Source: Fructobacillus sp. CRL 2054 (GTDB taxonomy: Bacteria > Bacillota > Bacilli > Lactobacillales > Lactobacillaceae). Taken from it: a DNA stretch of 64,000 bases. The stretch is taken from assembly GCF_028764065.1 (NCBI RefSeq), contig NZ_JACOFN010000007.1:18844-82843 (forward strand), in the 5' to 3' direction. The notes beneath the pieces are model-generated. The model had not been told where the DNA came from. It was given only the letters and a program-made list of their open reading frames with translations, and made no database searches. Both the position numbers and the translations under genes were made by a program. Below, piece after piece: positions 8,110 to 17,082 of this stretch. The stretch's first letter is position 1. Each line of letters opens with the position of its first letter.

Positions 8110-9350
8110 TTATTAAAAACGCACGGATTGAAAACGCAGCAGAAACAAGTGATATTCGGATTGAAAAGGGTGTGATTACTGAAATTGCACCATCGATTGA
8201 AGTGACTGCTGCCGAAGAGGTGTTGGACCTCAAAGGAAAGCTCGTCTTGCCACCCTTTGTCGATTCCCACGTTCATTTGGATTCAACGCTCACTGCCGGG
8301 CAGCCGGAGTGGAACGAAACGGGGACGCTTTTTGATGGCATAAGAATTTGGGCGGAACGAAAGAAGACGTTGACTGAAGCCGATGTGAAGAAACGAGCCA
8401 TTGCCACCTTGAAGAAGCAGGCCAGCCATGGTGTGCAGTATGTCCGTAGTCACGTTGATGTGACAGACCCTAACTTAACGGCTCTGAAGGCTTTGTTAGA
8501 GGTCCGTGAAGAGGTGAAGCCCTTCATGGATTTGCAGCTGGTGGCCTTCCCACAAGATGGCATTCTATCCTTTCCAAATGGAAAAGAGTTGATGGAAAAA
8601 GCGGTTCAGATGGGAGTGGATGCCGTTGGTGGTATTCCACATTATGAGTTCAATCAATTCTATGGAAAGGACTCTTTGGAGTTCTTAGTTGATTTGGCAA
8701 AGCGTTATGACCGTTTGGTTGATGTTCACTGTGATGAAATCGATGATCCGAATTCACGAAATCTCGAAGTCCTGGCGACTTTGGCTTATGAGAGTGGTTT
8801 GAAGAATAAGGTGACGGCCAGTCACACGGTTTCCTTTGCCTCCGTGCCCGATGCTTACGCCTACAAGCTCATGCGTGTTTTGAACATGTCGGGTATTAAC
8901 ATGGTGGCCAACCCATTGGTTAACATGCATCTTGGTGGTCGCTTTGATACTTATCCTAAGCGTCGTGGCTTGACGCGGGTAAAAGAGTTGTTAGAAAATG
9001 ATGTCAACGTTTCCTTTGGTGAAGACGACGTGAAGGACCCCTGGTACCCAATGGGGGATGGCAACATGCTGGACTCTCTTTATGTCGGTATCTTAGCCTC
9101 TGGCTTGATGGGCTACACCCAGATTCAAAATGCTTACAAGTTGATTGGTGAGAACGGGGCCAAGACTTTGCATCGAGAAGAGGGATACGGTGTTAAAGTC
9201 GGCAAAGAAGCCAATTTCTTAGTCTTCGATGAGGACAACTTTTACGATGTTTTGAATGAACGCCGGACCATGCTTTATTCCTTCCACAAAGGAGAAGCCA
9301 TTATCCAAAATCATCCTGTACAGACCATCAGCCATCTGAAAATGAAGTAA
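8106..9350 (+). CDS. codA: Cytosine deaminase (amidohydrolase family)
   Basis: Converts cytosine to uracil and ammonia in the cytosol. It is a TIM-barrel amidohydrolase of 414 aa: the metal motif HVH at residues 55-57 (DSHVHLDST), the catalytic HCDE near residue 205, SHT near 238 and the late metal Asp in FGEDDVKDPW near 305. This order matches E. coli CodA. The start ATG overlaps the codB stop. No convincing terminator follows; the downstream gene appears to have its own promoter. Confidence 0.94.
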   Translation: MIIKNARIENAAETSDIRIEKGVITEIAPSIEVTAAEEVLDLKGKLVLPPFVDSHVHLDSTLTAGQPEWNETGTLFDGIRIWAERKKTLTEADVKKRAIATLKKQASHGVQYVRSHVDVTDPNLTALKALLEVREEVKPFMDLQLVAFPQDGILSFPNGKELMEKAVQMGVDAVGGIPHYEFNQFYGKDSLEFLVDLAKRYDRLVDVHCDEIDDPNSRNLEVLATLAYESGLKNKVTASHTVSFASVPDAYAYKLMRVLNMSGINMVANPLVNMHLGGRFDTYPKRRGLTRVKELLENDVNVSFGEDDVKDPWYPMGDGNMLDSLYVGILASGLMGYTQIQNAYKLIGENGAKTLHREEGYGVKVGKEANFLVFDEDNFYDVLNERRTMLYSFHKGEAIIQNHPVQTISHLKMK

Positions 9351-9368
9351 AGGTTTTTAGAGTCATTC

Positions 9369-9397
9369 TTGCCTAGTGTAAATCACCGTGCTATATT
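9369..9397 (+). promoter_or_regulatory. Promoter of the PNPOx-like gene
   Basis: TTGCCT (9369-9374), 17-bp spacer, TATATT (9392-9397) with a TG one base upstream (extended -10). Confidence 0.55.
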
Positions 9398-9428
9398 TAA
9401 TTTAATGTGATGAATTAGGGAGAGTAGC

Positions 9429-10049
9429 ATGTATCCAAAACGCTTTATTCAATTATTTGTTATCTTTTTTGTAACGGTCATTATCGCTGAATTATTGGCC
9501 GATGTTTCGGGGATGGAAGCCCTCTGGCCACACATCTTCTTTGTCACGGTCATTGGTTACCTAGTATTGGTCACACCTTTGACAATCTTGACGATTATGA
9601 AGAACCGTAAGAAGTTTGGTAAGGTCGATGCAACGAGTAAAAATGCTGCATTGAACGAAGCCTATGCCGAATTACCAAACTTGATTGCTTTGGCAACAAA
9701 GGATGAAGGTTGCTTAGTTTCAAACACTTTGATTACGTTTAAGCCTTCAACACGCGAAGAAAACGTTTTGTACATGGTAACGGACAGGGACTCAACAAAG
9801 GCTTGTGATTTGCGTTGCCACCCTGAATGTGCCTTTACAACTTGGTACGCGAAGTCAGGTTTACGTTTGCACTCAAATCAAGCAACGGCCGTTGTGTTGG
9901 AAGATGAATTAGCTGAAAGTGAAATTGCTGAACATCCTGAAATTTTGAAGCTTTCTGAGAATGCAGCGAACCAAGCAGTCATTAAGTTGACTTTTTCTTC
10001 TATTGTAATTGAATCTTTCCAAAAGGCTGCCCAAGTGCTAACCTTTTAA
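9429..10049 (+). CDS. Membrane-anchored PNPOx-fold (FMN-binding split barrel) protein
   Basis: Residues 5-25 and 33-55 are two hydrophobic segments followed by a basic stretch (KNRKKFGK), so the C-terminal part is probably cytosolic. Residues 65-206 resemble pyridoxamine-phosphate-oxidase-like flavin-binding split-barrel proteins of the general-stress type: LIALATKDEGCLVSNTL, VLYMVTDRDSTKACDL and a final strand/helix IVIESFQKAAQVLTF. Substrate and cofactor cannot be read from the sequence. The protein is 206 aa and starts at ATG 9429 after AGGGAGA. It is flanked by its own promoter and terminator and has no functional link to codA or topA that I can see. Confidence 0.65.
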   Translation: MYPKRFIQLFVIFFVTVIIAELLADVSGMEALWPHIFFVTVIGYLVLVTPLTILTIMKNRKKFGKVDATSKNAALNEAYAELPNLIALATKDEGCLVSNTLITFKPSTREENVLYMVTDRDSTKACDLRCHPECAFTTWYAKSGLRLHSNQATAVVLEDELAESEIAEHPEILKLSENAANQAVIKLTFSSIVIESFQKAAQVLTF

Positions 10050-10055
10050 TAGACA

Positions 10056-10084
10056 AACGAGTATGAAATATACTCGTTTTTTAT
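10056..10084 (+). terminator. Rho-independent terminator
   Basis: Stem ACGAGTAT/ATACTCGT (8 bp), 5-nt loop, then TTTTTTATTT. Confidence 0.85.
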
Positions 10085-10134
10085 TTGGTCATTTGAGATG
10101 ACTTTTGAAAAAATATCTGTTTTAATATTCTGTA

Positions 10135-10143
10135 TGCTATAAT
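10135..10143 (+). promoter_or_regulatory. Extended -10 promoter of topA
   Basis: TG-C-TATAAT, 32 nt before the GTG start. No matching -35 is seen. The same TGCTATAAT form appears before proB. Confidence 0.5.
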
Positions 10144-10175
10144 GCAGATAATTTGAAGAACTGAGAGGATCTGTC

Positions 10176-12272
10176 GTGGCAGAGAAGAAAACGAGCAAAA
10201 CGACAACTCGTAAGAAAACAACTACTAAGAAGACGACACGCTCTTCTAAGAATAAAAAACTGGTGATTGTCGAGTCTCCTTCAAAGGCAAAGACAATCGA
10301 AAAGTACCTTGGCTCAACCTACCAAGTGGTGGCATCAATTGGTCACGTTCGTGATTTGCCAAAGTCTACCTTGGGCGTTGATGTTGAGGATAATTATCAA
10401 CCAAAGTACATTAACATTCGTGGAAAGGGTCCTGTTATCAAGGACCTGAAGAAGGCTGCTAAAAACGCCAAGCAAGTTTATCTCGCATCCGATCCGGATC
10501 GCGAAGGGGAAGCCATTGCCTGGCACTTGCAGTATATTTTAGGGTTGGACCCCGAAAAATCCAACCGTGTTGTCTTTAATGAAATTACGAAAGACACCGT
10601 TAAGAACGCATTCAAAGAGCCTCGTACCATTAACCAAGATTTGGTTGATGCACAACAGGCACGCCGTATTATCGACCGACTCGTGGGATATTCCATTTCA
10701 CCCGTCTTGTGGAAGACGGTTAAGCGTGGTTTGTCAGCCGGACGTGTGCAGTCTGTTGCTTTGGGCTTAATCATTGCCCGTGAAAAAGAGATTCAGGCCT
10801 TCCAGCCAGAAGAATACTGGACATTGGATTCTGAATTTAAGAAGGGCCGTTCCAAGTTCAAGGCGAACTTCTACGGCTTTGACGGAAAGAAGCAGCCACT
10901 GCCTGACAACGCAGCTGTTCAGGGTGTAATGGGGCAACTCGACACGAAGCAGCCATTTACGGTTTCTTCTGTGAAGGCTAAGGAACGTAAGCGTTCCCCA
11001 CAGCCTCCATTTACAACCTCAACCATGCAGCAGGCAGCCAACACGCAGTTGAAGTTCCGTACTCGTAAGACGATGATGACAGCGCAGCAGCTGTATGAAG
11101 GAATTAACTTGGGACGTGGTCTCGGCCAGGTCGGGTTGATTACCTACATGCGTACCGATTCAACCCGTTTGTCAGCCGTTGCTAAGAACGCAGCGGCCCA
11201 ATACATTCATAACGAATGGGGTGAGGAATACTCCAGTCACAAGCCAGTGGCCGGTGTTCCTCAAGAAGGAGCACAAGACGCCCACGAAGCTATCCGTCCA
11301 ACGGATGTCTTTAAGACGCCAGCTTCCATTAAGGATAAGTTGACACCTGATCAGTTCAAGCTTTACTCATTGATTTGGTCACGCTTTGTGGCTTCCTTGA
11401 TGACGCCAGAAATCTTGGATACGATGGCTGTCACGGTGGAACAGAACGGTGTGCTCTTCCATGCTAACGGTTCAAAGACAAAGTTCCCTGGATTTACGAA
11501 GGCCTATCCTTCCGCCAAGGAAAGGGATAACCTCCTGCCTGATTTGGCGGAAGGGGATACCGTTGATTTGGCAAAGACGAATCCAGAACAGCACTTCACA
11601 ATGCCACCAGCCCGTTATTCTGAAGCGGCCTTGATTAAGGCCTTGGAAGAAAACGGTGTGGGACGTCCATCAACCTATGCGCCAACTTTGGATACAATCC
11701 AGCGTCGTAACTACGTTCGTGTGGATGCTCGTAAGTTTGTGCCAACCGAACTAGGTGAAGTGGTTCAAAACATCGTGGACGATAAGTTCCCCGATATTAC
11801 CAACACCAAGTTCACTGCCAAAGTCGAGCATTCGCTGGATGAAATCGAAGTTGGTGAAAAGAAGTGGGTACCGGTTGTTGACGAGTTCTACAAGCCATTT
11901 GCTAAGGAAGTCGAATCCGCTGAAAAGACTTTGGAAAAGATTACCATGCACGACGAGCTGGCTGGTATGGACTGTGAAGTCTGTGGAGCACCAATGGTCG
12001 TGAAGATGGGACGCTATGGTAAGTTCTACGCCTGTTCTCGTTTCCCTGACTGCCGTAATACGAAGGCAATCGTGCAAGAAATCGGTATTGAATGTCCAAA
12101 GTGTCATAAGGGTCAGGTTGTTGAGCGAAAGACCAAGCGCGGTCGAAAGTTCTACGGTTGTTCCCGTTATCCAGACTGTGACTTTGTTTCATGGGATAAG
12201 CCAAAGGCACCCGGTGAAGAACAGGCTGACGATAAGAAAGATACGAAAAAGAAGAAAACTGGGGCTAAGTAA
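10176..12272 (+). CDS. topA: DNA topoisomerase I
   Basis: Relaxes negative supercoils by a type IA single-strand passage. Starts at GTG 10176 after GAGAGGA. An unusual N-terminal tail of about 28 Lys/Thr/Ser/Arg residues precedes the TOPRIM domain ([19 protein letters not shown], later [14 protein letters not shown]). The active-site Tyr is in [12 protein letters not shown]. Two C4 zinc-finger modules end the protein: CEVCG...CSRFPDC and CPKC...CSRYPDC, followed by another Lys-rich tail. The 698-aa length is normal for Firmicutes. It is the last gene of its unit. Confidence 0.96.
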   Translation: MAEKKTSKTTTRKKTTTKKTTRSSKNKKLVIVESPSKAKTIEKYLGSTYQVVASIGHVRDLPKSTLGVDVEDNYQPKYINIRGKGPVIKDLKKAAKNAKQVYLASDPDREGEAIAWHLQYILGLDPEKSNRVVFNEITKDTVKNAFKEPRTINQDLVDAQQARRIIDRLVGYSISPVLWKTVKRGLSAGRVQSVALGLIIAREKEIQAFQPEEYWTLDSEFKKGRSKFKANFYGFDGKKQPLPDNAAVQGVMGQLDTKQPFTVSSVKAKERKRSPQPPFTTSTMQQAANTQLKFRTRKTMMTAQQLYEGINLGRGLGQVGLITYMRTDSTRLSAVAKNAAAQYIHNEWGEEYSSHKPVAGVPQEGAQDAHEAIRPTDVFKTPASIKDKLTPDQFKLYSLIWSRFVASLMTPEILDTMAVTVEQNGVLFHANGSKTKFPGFTKAYPSAKERDNLLPDLAEGDTVDLAKTNPEQHFTMPPARYSEAALIKALEENGVGRPSTYAPTLDTIQRRNYVRVDARKFVPTELGEVVQNIVDDKFPDITNTKFTAKVEHSLDEIEVGEKKWVPVVDEFYKPFAKEVESAEKTLEKITMHDELAGMDCEVCGAPMVVKMGRYGKFYACSRFPDCRNTKAIVQEIGIECPKCHKGQVVERKTKRGRKFYGCSRYPDCDFVSWDKPKAPGEEQADDKKDTKKKKTGAK

Positions 12273-12303
12273 TTTTGCTTAAGAAACTAGTTAAAGTAAA
12301 AGA

Positions 12304-12327
12304 CGAGCCGCTTGGCTCGCCTTTTTT
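12304..12327 (+). terminator. topA terminator
   Basis: Stem CGAGCC/GGCTCG (6 bp) with a 4-nt loop, followed by CC and six Ts. Confidence 0.85.
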
Positions 12328-12336
12328 AGAAAAGAG

Positions 12337-13152
12337 ATGAAAATGGTCAAAAAAGTACTAACAATTGCAGGTTCTGACTCGCTTTCTGGCGGTGGACTGC
12401 AAGCTGACTTGGCGACCTTTTCCACAAAGGGGCTAGCAGCTTTTTCGGTAATCTCTTCGATTGCCATTATTCAAGGGGATGGGGTGCGCATTCAAGCCGT
12501 TGATGATCAGACTTTTGCGGCGCAATTTGAGTCGTTGGAGCAGGTTGATCACTTTGATGCAATCAAGGTGGGTCTGCTCTGTTCGGTTGAACAAATTGAC
12601 CAAACCTATCACTTCTTAAAGGGCTACCTTGGGCCAATTGTTGTAGATCCCGTTCTGTCCTTTAAAGAAGGAGAGCTTGCTGTTGAACCAGAAGTTTTAA
12701 AGGCCTATCTGGACCGACTTTTGCCATTGGCCACTGTGGCTACTCCAAATCTGAATGAAGCCATTGCTTTGGCTGAGCAGAATTATTTGCCACGGACTAA
12801 GTCAGCAGCTGTTGCTTTAGCTAAGCAATTAAGTGCTCGTGCTCGCTGTGCTATCTATTTGAAGGCGGGGCAGCAGATTTTGGTTGACCATCAAATTGAT
12901 GTATTGATTGATGAAGATGATCATCTATCAGTGATTCGTCATGAAACAATTCATTCCGATGGCAATAATGGGGCCGGTTGTACGCTAGCTGCAGCTTTAA
13001 CAGCACGTCTTGCCTTTGGGGATGAGTTATATGAGGCAGCACAACGTGCGGCAGAATTCACACGTCAGGGAATTCTGCATGCCTATACTTTATCGGATAA
13101 GCGTTCAGACGGAAACGTTTGGCCAAACTGGTACTTAGCAAAGAATAAATAA
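12337..13152 (+). CDS. ThiD/PdxK-type kinase (hydroxymethylpyrimidine or pyridoxal kinase)
   Basis: Ribokinase-fold kinase of 271 aa. The N-terminal TIAGSDSLSGGGLQADLATF matches the family start (usually GSDSSGGAGIQAD). The C-terminal anion-hole/catalytic segment is GNNGAGCTLAAAL, with Asn-Asn replacing the usual His-Gly before GAGC. Both ThiD (HMP and HMP-P phosphorylation for thiamine) and PdxK (pyridoxal salvage) use this fold, and the altered motif prevents a firm choice. There are no thiamine genes or TPP riboswitch around it. The start is ATG 12337; a second ATG at 12343 is possible. It converges on adaA. Confidence 0.75.
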   Translation: MKMVKKVLTIAGSDSLSGGGLQADLATFSTKGLAAFSVISSIAIIQGDGVRIQAVDDQTFAAQFESLEQVDHFDAIKVGLLCSVEQIDQTYHFLKGYLGPIVVDPVLSFKEGELAVEPEVLKAYLDRLLPLATVATPNLNEAIALAEQNYLPRTKSAAVALAKQLSARARCAIYLKAGQQILVDHQIDVLIDEDDHLSVIRHETIHSDGNNGAGCTLAAALTARLAFGDELYEAAQRAAEFTRQGILHAYTLSDKRSDGNVWPNWYLAKNK

Positions 13153-13153
13153 A

Positions 13154-13208
13154 AAAACGACTCGTTGGTTGAAGCTCCTGTAAGGGAAGCAAATCAATGA
13201 GTCGTTTT
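13154..13208. terminator. Bidirectional terminator between the kinase gene and adaA
   Basis: Long stem: AAAACGACTC extended by GTTGGTT pairs with AATCAAT plus GAGTCGTTTT, with A-run and T-run flanks. The right arm overlaps the adaA stop. Confidence 0.8.
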
Positions 13209-13758
13209 ATTTTGCTTGTTTACGGTATTGGACCGCGGTCATGCCGACGTGTTGTTTGAAAACGGTGTTGAAGTAGGAAAGGTTCGGGATGCCGACTTTT
13301 AACCCAATGACCGCAACAGAATCGTTACTGTCGTGGAGCATCTTTTTGGCCTGGTACATTCGTAAGCGAACGAGGTAGGCCTGAGGGCTTTCATTGGTGG
13401 TGGTCATGAAGGCCCGGTGAATGACCCCGGTTGATACGTTAAATTCATCGGCCAGTGATTCCAATGTTAGCCGCTTTTGATAGTTGTGGGCTAAGTAAGT
13501 TTTAATTTGATAGACAAGCTTTGCTTTATCTGAAAGAACGCCGAAGGGCTGACAGTCTGGACAGGGGACAAAGCCCTCGAAAAGCGCTTCATCACAGGTT
13601 TTGAAAATACGGATGTTCTTTTGAACGCAGTCATCTTCACGATGACAGGATGGACAGCAAACACGGTGGTCAGCCATCACGCCATAGATGAATTGGCCAT
13701 CAAAGTTAGCGTCGTTATCATTAATGGCTTGCCAGCGTTTTTTTGTTAATGAATACAT
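13207..13758 (-). CDS. adaA: AdaA-like methylphosphotriester-sensing transcriptional regulator
   Basis: Takes methyl groups from DNA phosphotriesters onto a Cys and then activates alkylation-repair genes. The N-terminal Ada zinc domain covers residues 1-75: FIYGVMADHRVCCPSCHRED and GFVPCPDCQ supply four Cys in the right spacing (the usual motif FCRPSC is VCCPSC here). The C-terminal part, about 85-183, is an AraC-type double helix-turn-helix. At 183 aa it matches AdaA and lacks the C-terminal methyltransferase of E. coli Ada. The ribosome site is AAAGGAGT. No adaB/ogt or alkA gene is adjacent. Confidence 0.88.
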   Translation of the reverse strand: MYSLTKKRWQAINDNDANFDGQFIYGVMADHRVCCPSCHREDDCVQKNIRIFKTCDEALFEGFVPCPDCQPFGVLSDKAKLVYQIKTYLAHNYQKRLTLESLADEFNVSTGVIHRAFMTTTNESPQAYLVRLRMYQAKKMLHDSNDSVAVIGLKVGIPNLSYFNTVFKQHVGMTAVQYRKQAK

Positions 13759-13786
13759 GACTGACTCCTTTCATAAAAGTGAATGT

Positions 13787-13803
13787 TGTTTTTTGAAAAA
13801 ACA
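13787..13803. promoter_or_regulatory. Palindrome in the adaA promoter region
   Basis: TGTTTTTT-G-AAAAAACA, 8-bp perfect arms, about 29 nt upstream of the adaA start and just downstream of a TATTAT -10-like box on the minus strand. It is a candidate operator. Low sequence complexity makes chance possible. Confidence 0.3.
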
Positions 13804-13939
13804 TAATATTATTAATTTTAGCATGAAATCAGTCTTTGGGGTGTTGAACCTGAACTTTTAGGAGGGAGACTTGACCATTCTGTCTTTAAAAAAATAGATT
13901 CGAAAAATATTGAAAGCTTTTATTTTCTAAAACTCCTTC

Positions 13940-13968
13940 TTTATACTTAGAACTGAGCAGGATATAAT
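13940..13968 (+). promoter_or_regulatory. Promoter of the TPR gene
   Basis: TTTATA (13940-13945), 17-bp spacer, TATAAT (13963-13968). Confidence 0.6.
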
Positions 13969-14010
13969 AGTTTGTAGAGTTTTTTAACGATGAACAAAGG
14001 GGCGGTAATC

Positions 14011-15282
14011 ATGACAAATCACGCAGAAGAAATGATGAGTGCACTAAACTTAGGACAAGTGGCGGATGCACAGAAGGCATTTGACCTGTCTCTTAAGGAA
14101 GATAGCGATGATTTGGTTTTCTCACTAGCTGAAGACCTTTACGCCATGGGCTTTGTGGATGAATCTAAGCAGGCATATCTGCAGTTGCTAGCAAAACATC
14201 CAGATGAGGACCAGCTAAAATCTGCTTTGGCGGAGTTAGCCATTGAAGAGGACAACTTAGAAGAAGCCCAGGATTACTTGGCTCAGATTTCGCCTGAATC
14301 AGACGCTTACTTGCAGGCATTGCTAGTGAAGGCTGACCTCTACCAGCAAGAAGGACTGCAGGAGTCCGCTGAGTACGCTTTGAAGCAGGCTCGCCAAATT
14401 GCCCCAGATGAGCCGGTGGTCGCTTTTGCTCTCGCTGAGTTTTACTTTTCAACAGGGGAGTATAACAAAGCAATCGCCCTCTACCGTTCTTTGCTCTTAA
14501 TGGGCCAGCGTCGGATTGCCAAAGTCGATATCGCTGCTCGAATTGGAACGGCCTATGCGGCTGTTGGTAATATCGATAATGCCATTGCTTACTTTGAGCA
14601 GATTAAGCCAATTGATATGTCTGTTGATAATAAGTTCCAACTTGGTTTTCTCTACTACCAGAAGGGTGAAACGGCCGAAGCGGTGGAGCTCTTGGAAGAA
14701 GTGTTGGACCTAGACCCACACTATACGTCGGTTTATCCAATTCTTGGTCAGGCTCAGGAAAAGGCTAACGAAAAAGAGGCTGCCTTAAAGACTTATCAGG
14801 CTGGCTTGTCTTACGACCAAACGAACGTGGTGCTCTTCCGTTTGACGGCTAATTTGGCCTTCCAGATGGGAGATGATAAGTTGGCGGAGGATTCATATAA
14901 GAAGGCCTTGGCACTGGATGATGGGGATGTTGTCACGATTGCAGCCTTGGCTGACTTTTACTTGGCAAAGCATGATTATGACCAAACCATTGAAGTGATT
15001 ACGGATGCGAACAAGCGTGACCTCTTTGATCCAAAATTCAAATGGGATTTGGCCCGGGCCTACCATGCCAAAGAAGAAGACGATAAAGCGGCTTCCTATT
15101 GGCAACAGGCCGCTTCAGACTACCCAGAGGATACGGACTTCTTGCATGATCTAGCAGACTGGTACCATGAAACGGGACAGCGGGAAGAAGAGGCAGCAAC
15201 TTTGAAGAAGGCGCTGGCAATTAATCCCGATAACTTTGAATTGGCTGAACGTTTGACAGAATTAGAAGACACTTTTTTCTAA
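14011..15282 (+). CDS. Tetratricopeptide repeat protein
   Basis: Cytosolic helical-repeat scaffold of 423 aa with roughly ten TPR-like units from about residue 10 to the end (for example AYAAVGNIDNAIAYFEQI and LGFLYYQKGETAEAVELLEE). There is no signal peptide or membrane segment. It is very acidic and Ala/Leu-rich. I chose ATG 14011 rather than 13990, because AAAGGGGCGG lies between them and is well spaced for 14011. TPR proteins in this position next to cca occur in lactobacilli with no assigned role; the binding partner is unknown. Confidence 0.85.
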   Translation: MTNHAEEMMSALNLGQVADAQKAFDLSLKEDSDDLVFSLAEDLYAMGFVDESKQAYLQLLAKHPDEDQLKSALAELAIEEDNLEEAQDYLAQISPESDAYLQALLVKADLYQQEGLQESAEYALKQARQIAPDEPVVAFALAEFYFSTGEYNKAIALYRSLLLMGQRRIAKVDIAARIGTAYAAVGNIDNAIAYFEQIKPIDMSVDNKFQLGFLYYQKGETAEAVELLEEVLDLDPHYTSVYPILGQAQEKANEKEAALKTYQAGLSYDQTNVVLFRLTANLAFQMGDDKLAEDSYKKALALDDGDVVTIAALADFYLAKHDYDQTIEVITDANKRDLFDPKFKWDLARAYHAKEEDDKAASYWQQAASDYPEDTDFLHDLADWYHETGQREEEAATLKKALAINPDNFELAERLTELEDTFF

Positions 15283-15368
15283 TTTAACTCCTTAAATACC
15301 CGCTGGTTCGTGCATTTATCTAGAATTATTGCTAAGATAAAACTATAAGGAATAGTTGAGGTGGCCCC

Positions 15369-16571
15369 ATGCAATTTAAAGAACTGCCCGCCCAGTTAGT
15401 GGCGGCCAAACCGATATTAGAAAAAATAAACGAAGCTGGCTTTGAAGCCTACTTTGTTGGTGGCTGTGTTCGCGATATGATTCTTGGAGAAGAGCTCCAC
15501 GACGTCGATATTGCATCATCTGCTTACCCAGAAGAAATTAAAGAGATTTTTGAAAAAACCGTTGATACCGGTATTCAACACGGAACGGTCATGGTCTTAG
15601 ACCACGGGGAAGGGTATGAAATTACGACTTTCCGGACGGAGTCAACCTACACCGACTTCCGTCGCCCTGATTCAGTGACTTTTGTACGTTCGCTGTCAGA
15701 GGATTTGAAGCGTCGTGACTTCACGATTAACGCTTTTGCTCTGGATGCTGATGGCACGGTTATTGATCTTTTTAATGGCTTAGACGACCTTGAGAAGAAG
15801 CAAATTCGAGCCGTTGGAAAAGCCAAGGAACGTTTTACAGAAGACGCTCTGCGAATGATGCGGGCGCTGCGCTTTGCGGCTAAATTGGACTTCTCAATCG
15901 AAGAAGCAACTTTGGAAGCATTAGCAGAATTAGCTCCTAACCTTGAAAAAATTGCTGTTGAGCGAATTCAAGTTGAGTTTGAGAAAATGCTAATGGGGCA
16001 GGCGGCCGGTCGATCACTGATGACCATGGTTGAAGTTGGCTTGCTGCCATACTTCCCAGGTAAGACGGGCCGGATTAAGGCTAGCCATTTGTTGGCCTTA
16101 GCGAACTACCTAGAGAAAAAACAACCTCAAAATTTTGCTGAGGTTTGGACGCTTTATCTAGCAACCGCTGGATTAGGTGCAGATGAATTGCAGCAAGAAT
16201 TAAGGACTTGGAAGTTATCTCGTGAAATCATGTCGACGGTTAACCGTTTGGCACCGACGATTGAGAAGGTCGATGATTTATCCGTTTGGGACCTTTATCA
16301 AATCAATGACTTATCTGAAACTTTCTTGTCAGTGCTTGCTATTATTGGTGTTGATGAATCAGTTCGCTTATCCATTGCGGAACAGTTTAAGGCTTTACCA
16401 ATTCATTCGACTAAAGAATTGGCTGTGAGTGGTGGTGCGTTGATTCAAGCGGGAATTGCTCAACCTGGTCCAGCACTTGGAAAGATTCTTTCAGACATTG
16501 AACATGCCGTTGTTAACGGTCAAGTAGAAAATGAAAAATCAGTGCTTTTCGACTTTGCAAAGGGGAAGTAA
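15369..16571 (+). CDS. cca: CCA tRNA nucleotidyltransferase
   Basis: Adds or repairs the 3' CCA end of tRNAs using CTP and ATP. It is a class II enzyme of 400 aa. The nucleotidyltransferase head shows GGCVRDMILG and the DVDIASSA metal Asps, followed by RRDFTINAFALD and the EDALRMMRALRFAAKL signature (about residues 155-175). A helical C-terminal body follows. An extended -10-like TG-C-TAAGAT lies at 15330-15338. The gene starts the run cca-folA-degV-ypmS-yozE-rbgA-rnhB; the next gene begins 1 nt after its stop. Confidence 0.96.
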   Translation: MQFKELPAQLVAAKPILEKINEAGFEAYFVGGCVRDMILGEELHDVDIASSAYPEEIKEIFEKTVDTGIQHGTVMVLDHGEGYEITTFRTESTYTDFRRPDSVTFVRSLSEDLKRRDFTINAFALDADGTVIDLFNGLDDLEKKQIRAVGKAKERFTEDALRMMRALRFAAKLDFSIEEATLEALAELAPNLEKIAVERIQVEFEKMLMGQAAGRSLMTMVEVGLLPYFPGKTGRIKASHLLALANYLEKKQPQNFAEVWTLYLATAGLGADELQQELRTWKLSREIMSTVNRLAPTIEKVDDLSVWDLYQINDLSETFLSVLAIIGVDESVRLSIAEQFKALPIHSTKELAVSGGALIQAGIAQPGPALGKILSDIEHAVVNGQVENEKSVLFDFAKGK

Positions 16572-16572
16572 T

Positions 16573-17073
16573 ATGGCAGTATTAAGAATGGTTTGGGCCG
16601 AAGACGACCAACATGCCATTGGTAAAAATGGCACATTACCTTGGTCTTTACCAGCCGATTTGGCACACTTTAAATCGGAAACAGTAAATAGTACGATGTT
16701 AATGGGACGTGCCACATGGGATTCCATTGGACGTCCTTTACCAAAGCGAAAGTCGGTCGTACTGACTAGGCAGCAGGATTTTAACCCTGGTTTTGATTCA
16801 GTTACTGTTGTTCATTCTTTAGATGAATTAAAGGAACTGATTAAAAACGAGTGGCAGCAAGATCAGCTAGTCACTGTTGCTGGTGGTGCCCAGCTTTATA
16901 AAGCCTTGATGCCAATGGCAACGGAGTTATCCGTGACAAAGGTGGCGGGTGACTTTGACGGTGATACATTTGTAGAACCAATCGATACATCGATTTTTGA
17001 ATTAACTAATAAAGAAGAATTGACTGATAATGGTCAAGCGATTCAATTTTTAACGTATATGCGTAAGGCTTAG
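16573..17073 (+). CDS. folA: Dihydrofolate reductase
   Basis: Reduces dihydrofolate to tetrahydrofolate with NADPH. It has 166 aa. Conserved points: MVWAEDDQHAIGKNGTLPWSLPADLAHFK holds the substrate loop and the acidic catalytic residue (Asp of LPADL), MLMGRATWDSIGRPLPKR binds NADPH, and VAGGAQLYK is the late Gly-rich motif. The start is ATG 16573, since the AGGGGAAG ribosome site is inside the cca stop region; the open frame from 16531 is only overlap with cca. Target of trimethoprim. Confidence 0.95.
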   Translation: MAVLRMVWAEDDQHAIGKNGTLPWSLPADLAHFKSETVNSTMLMGRATWDSIGRPLPKRKSVVLTRQQDFNPGFDSVTVVHSLDELKELIKNEWQQDQLVTVAGGAQLYKALMPMATELSVTKVAGDFDGDTFVEPIDTSIFELTNKEELTDNGQAIQFLTYMRKA

Positions 17074-17082
17074 GAGGCAGTG

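Noticed and set aside
12016..12282. 88-aa frame overlapping the topA 3' end
   Set aside because: Out-of-frame shadow of the zinc-finger coding region; no ribosome site and no recognisable sequence.
13857..13897. Perfect AGGAGGG followed by a TTG and an 8-codon frame
   Set aside because: Too short to support, TTG start, no promoter tied to it; could be chance in an AT-rich gap.
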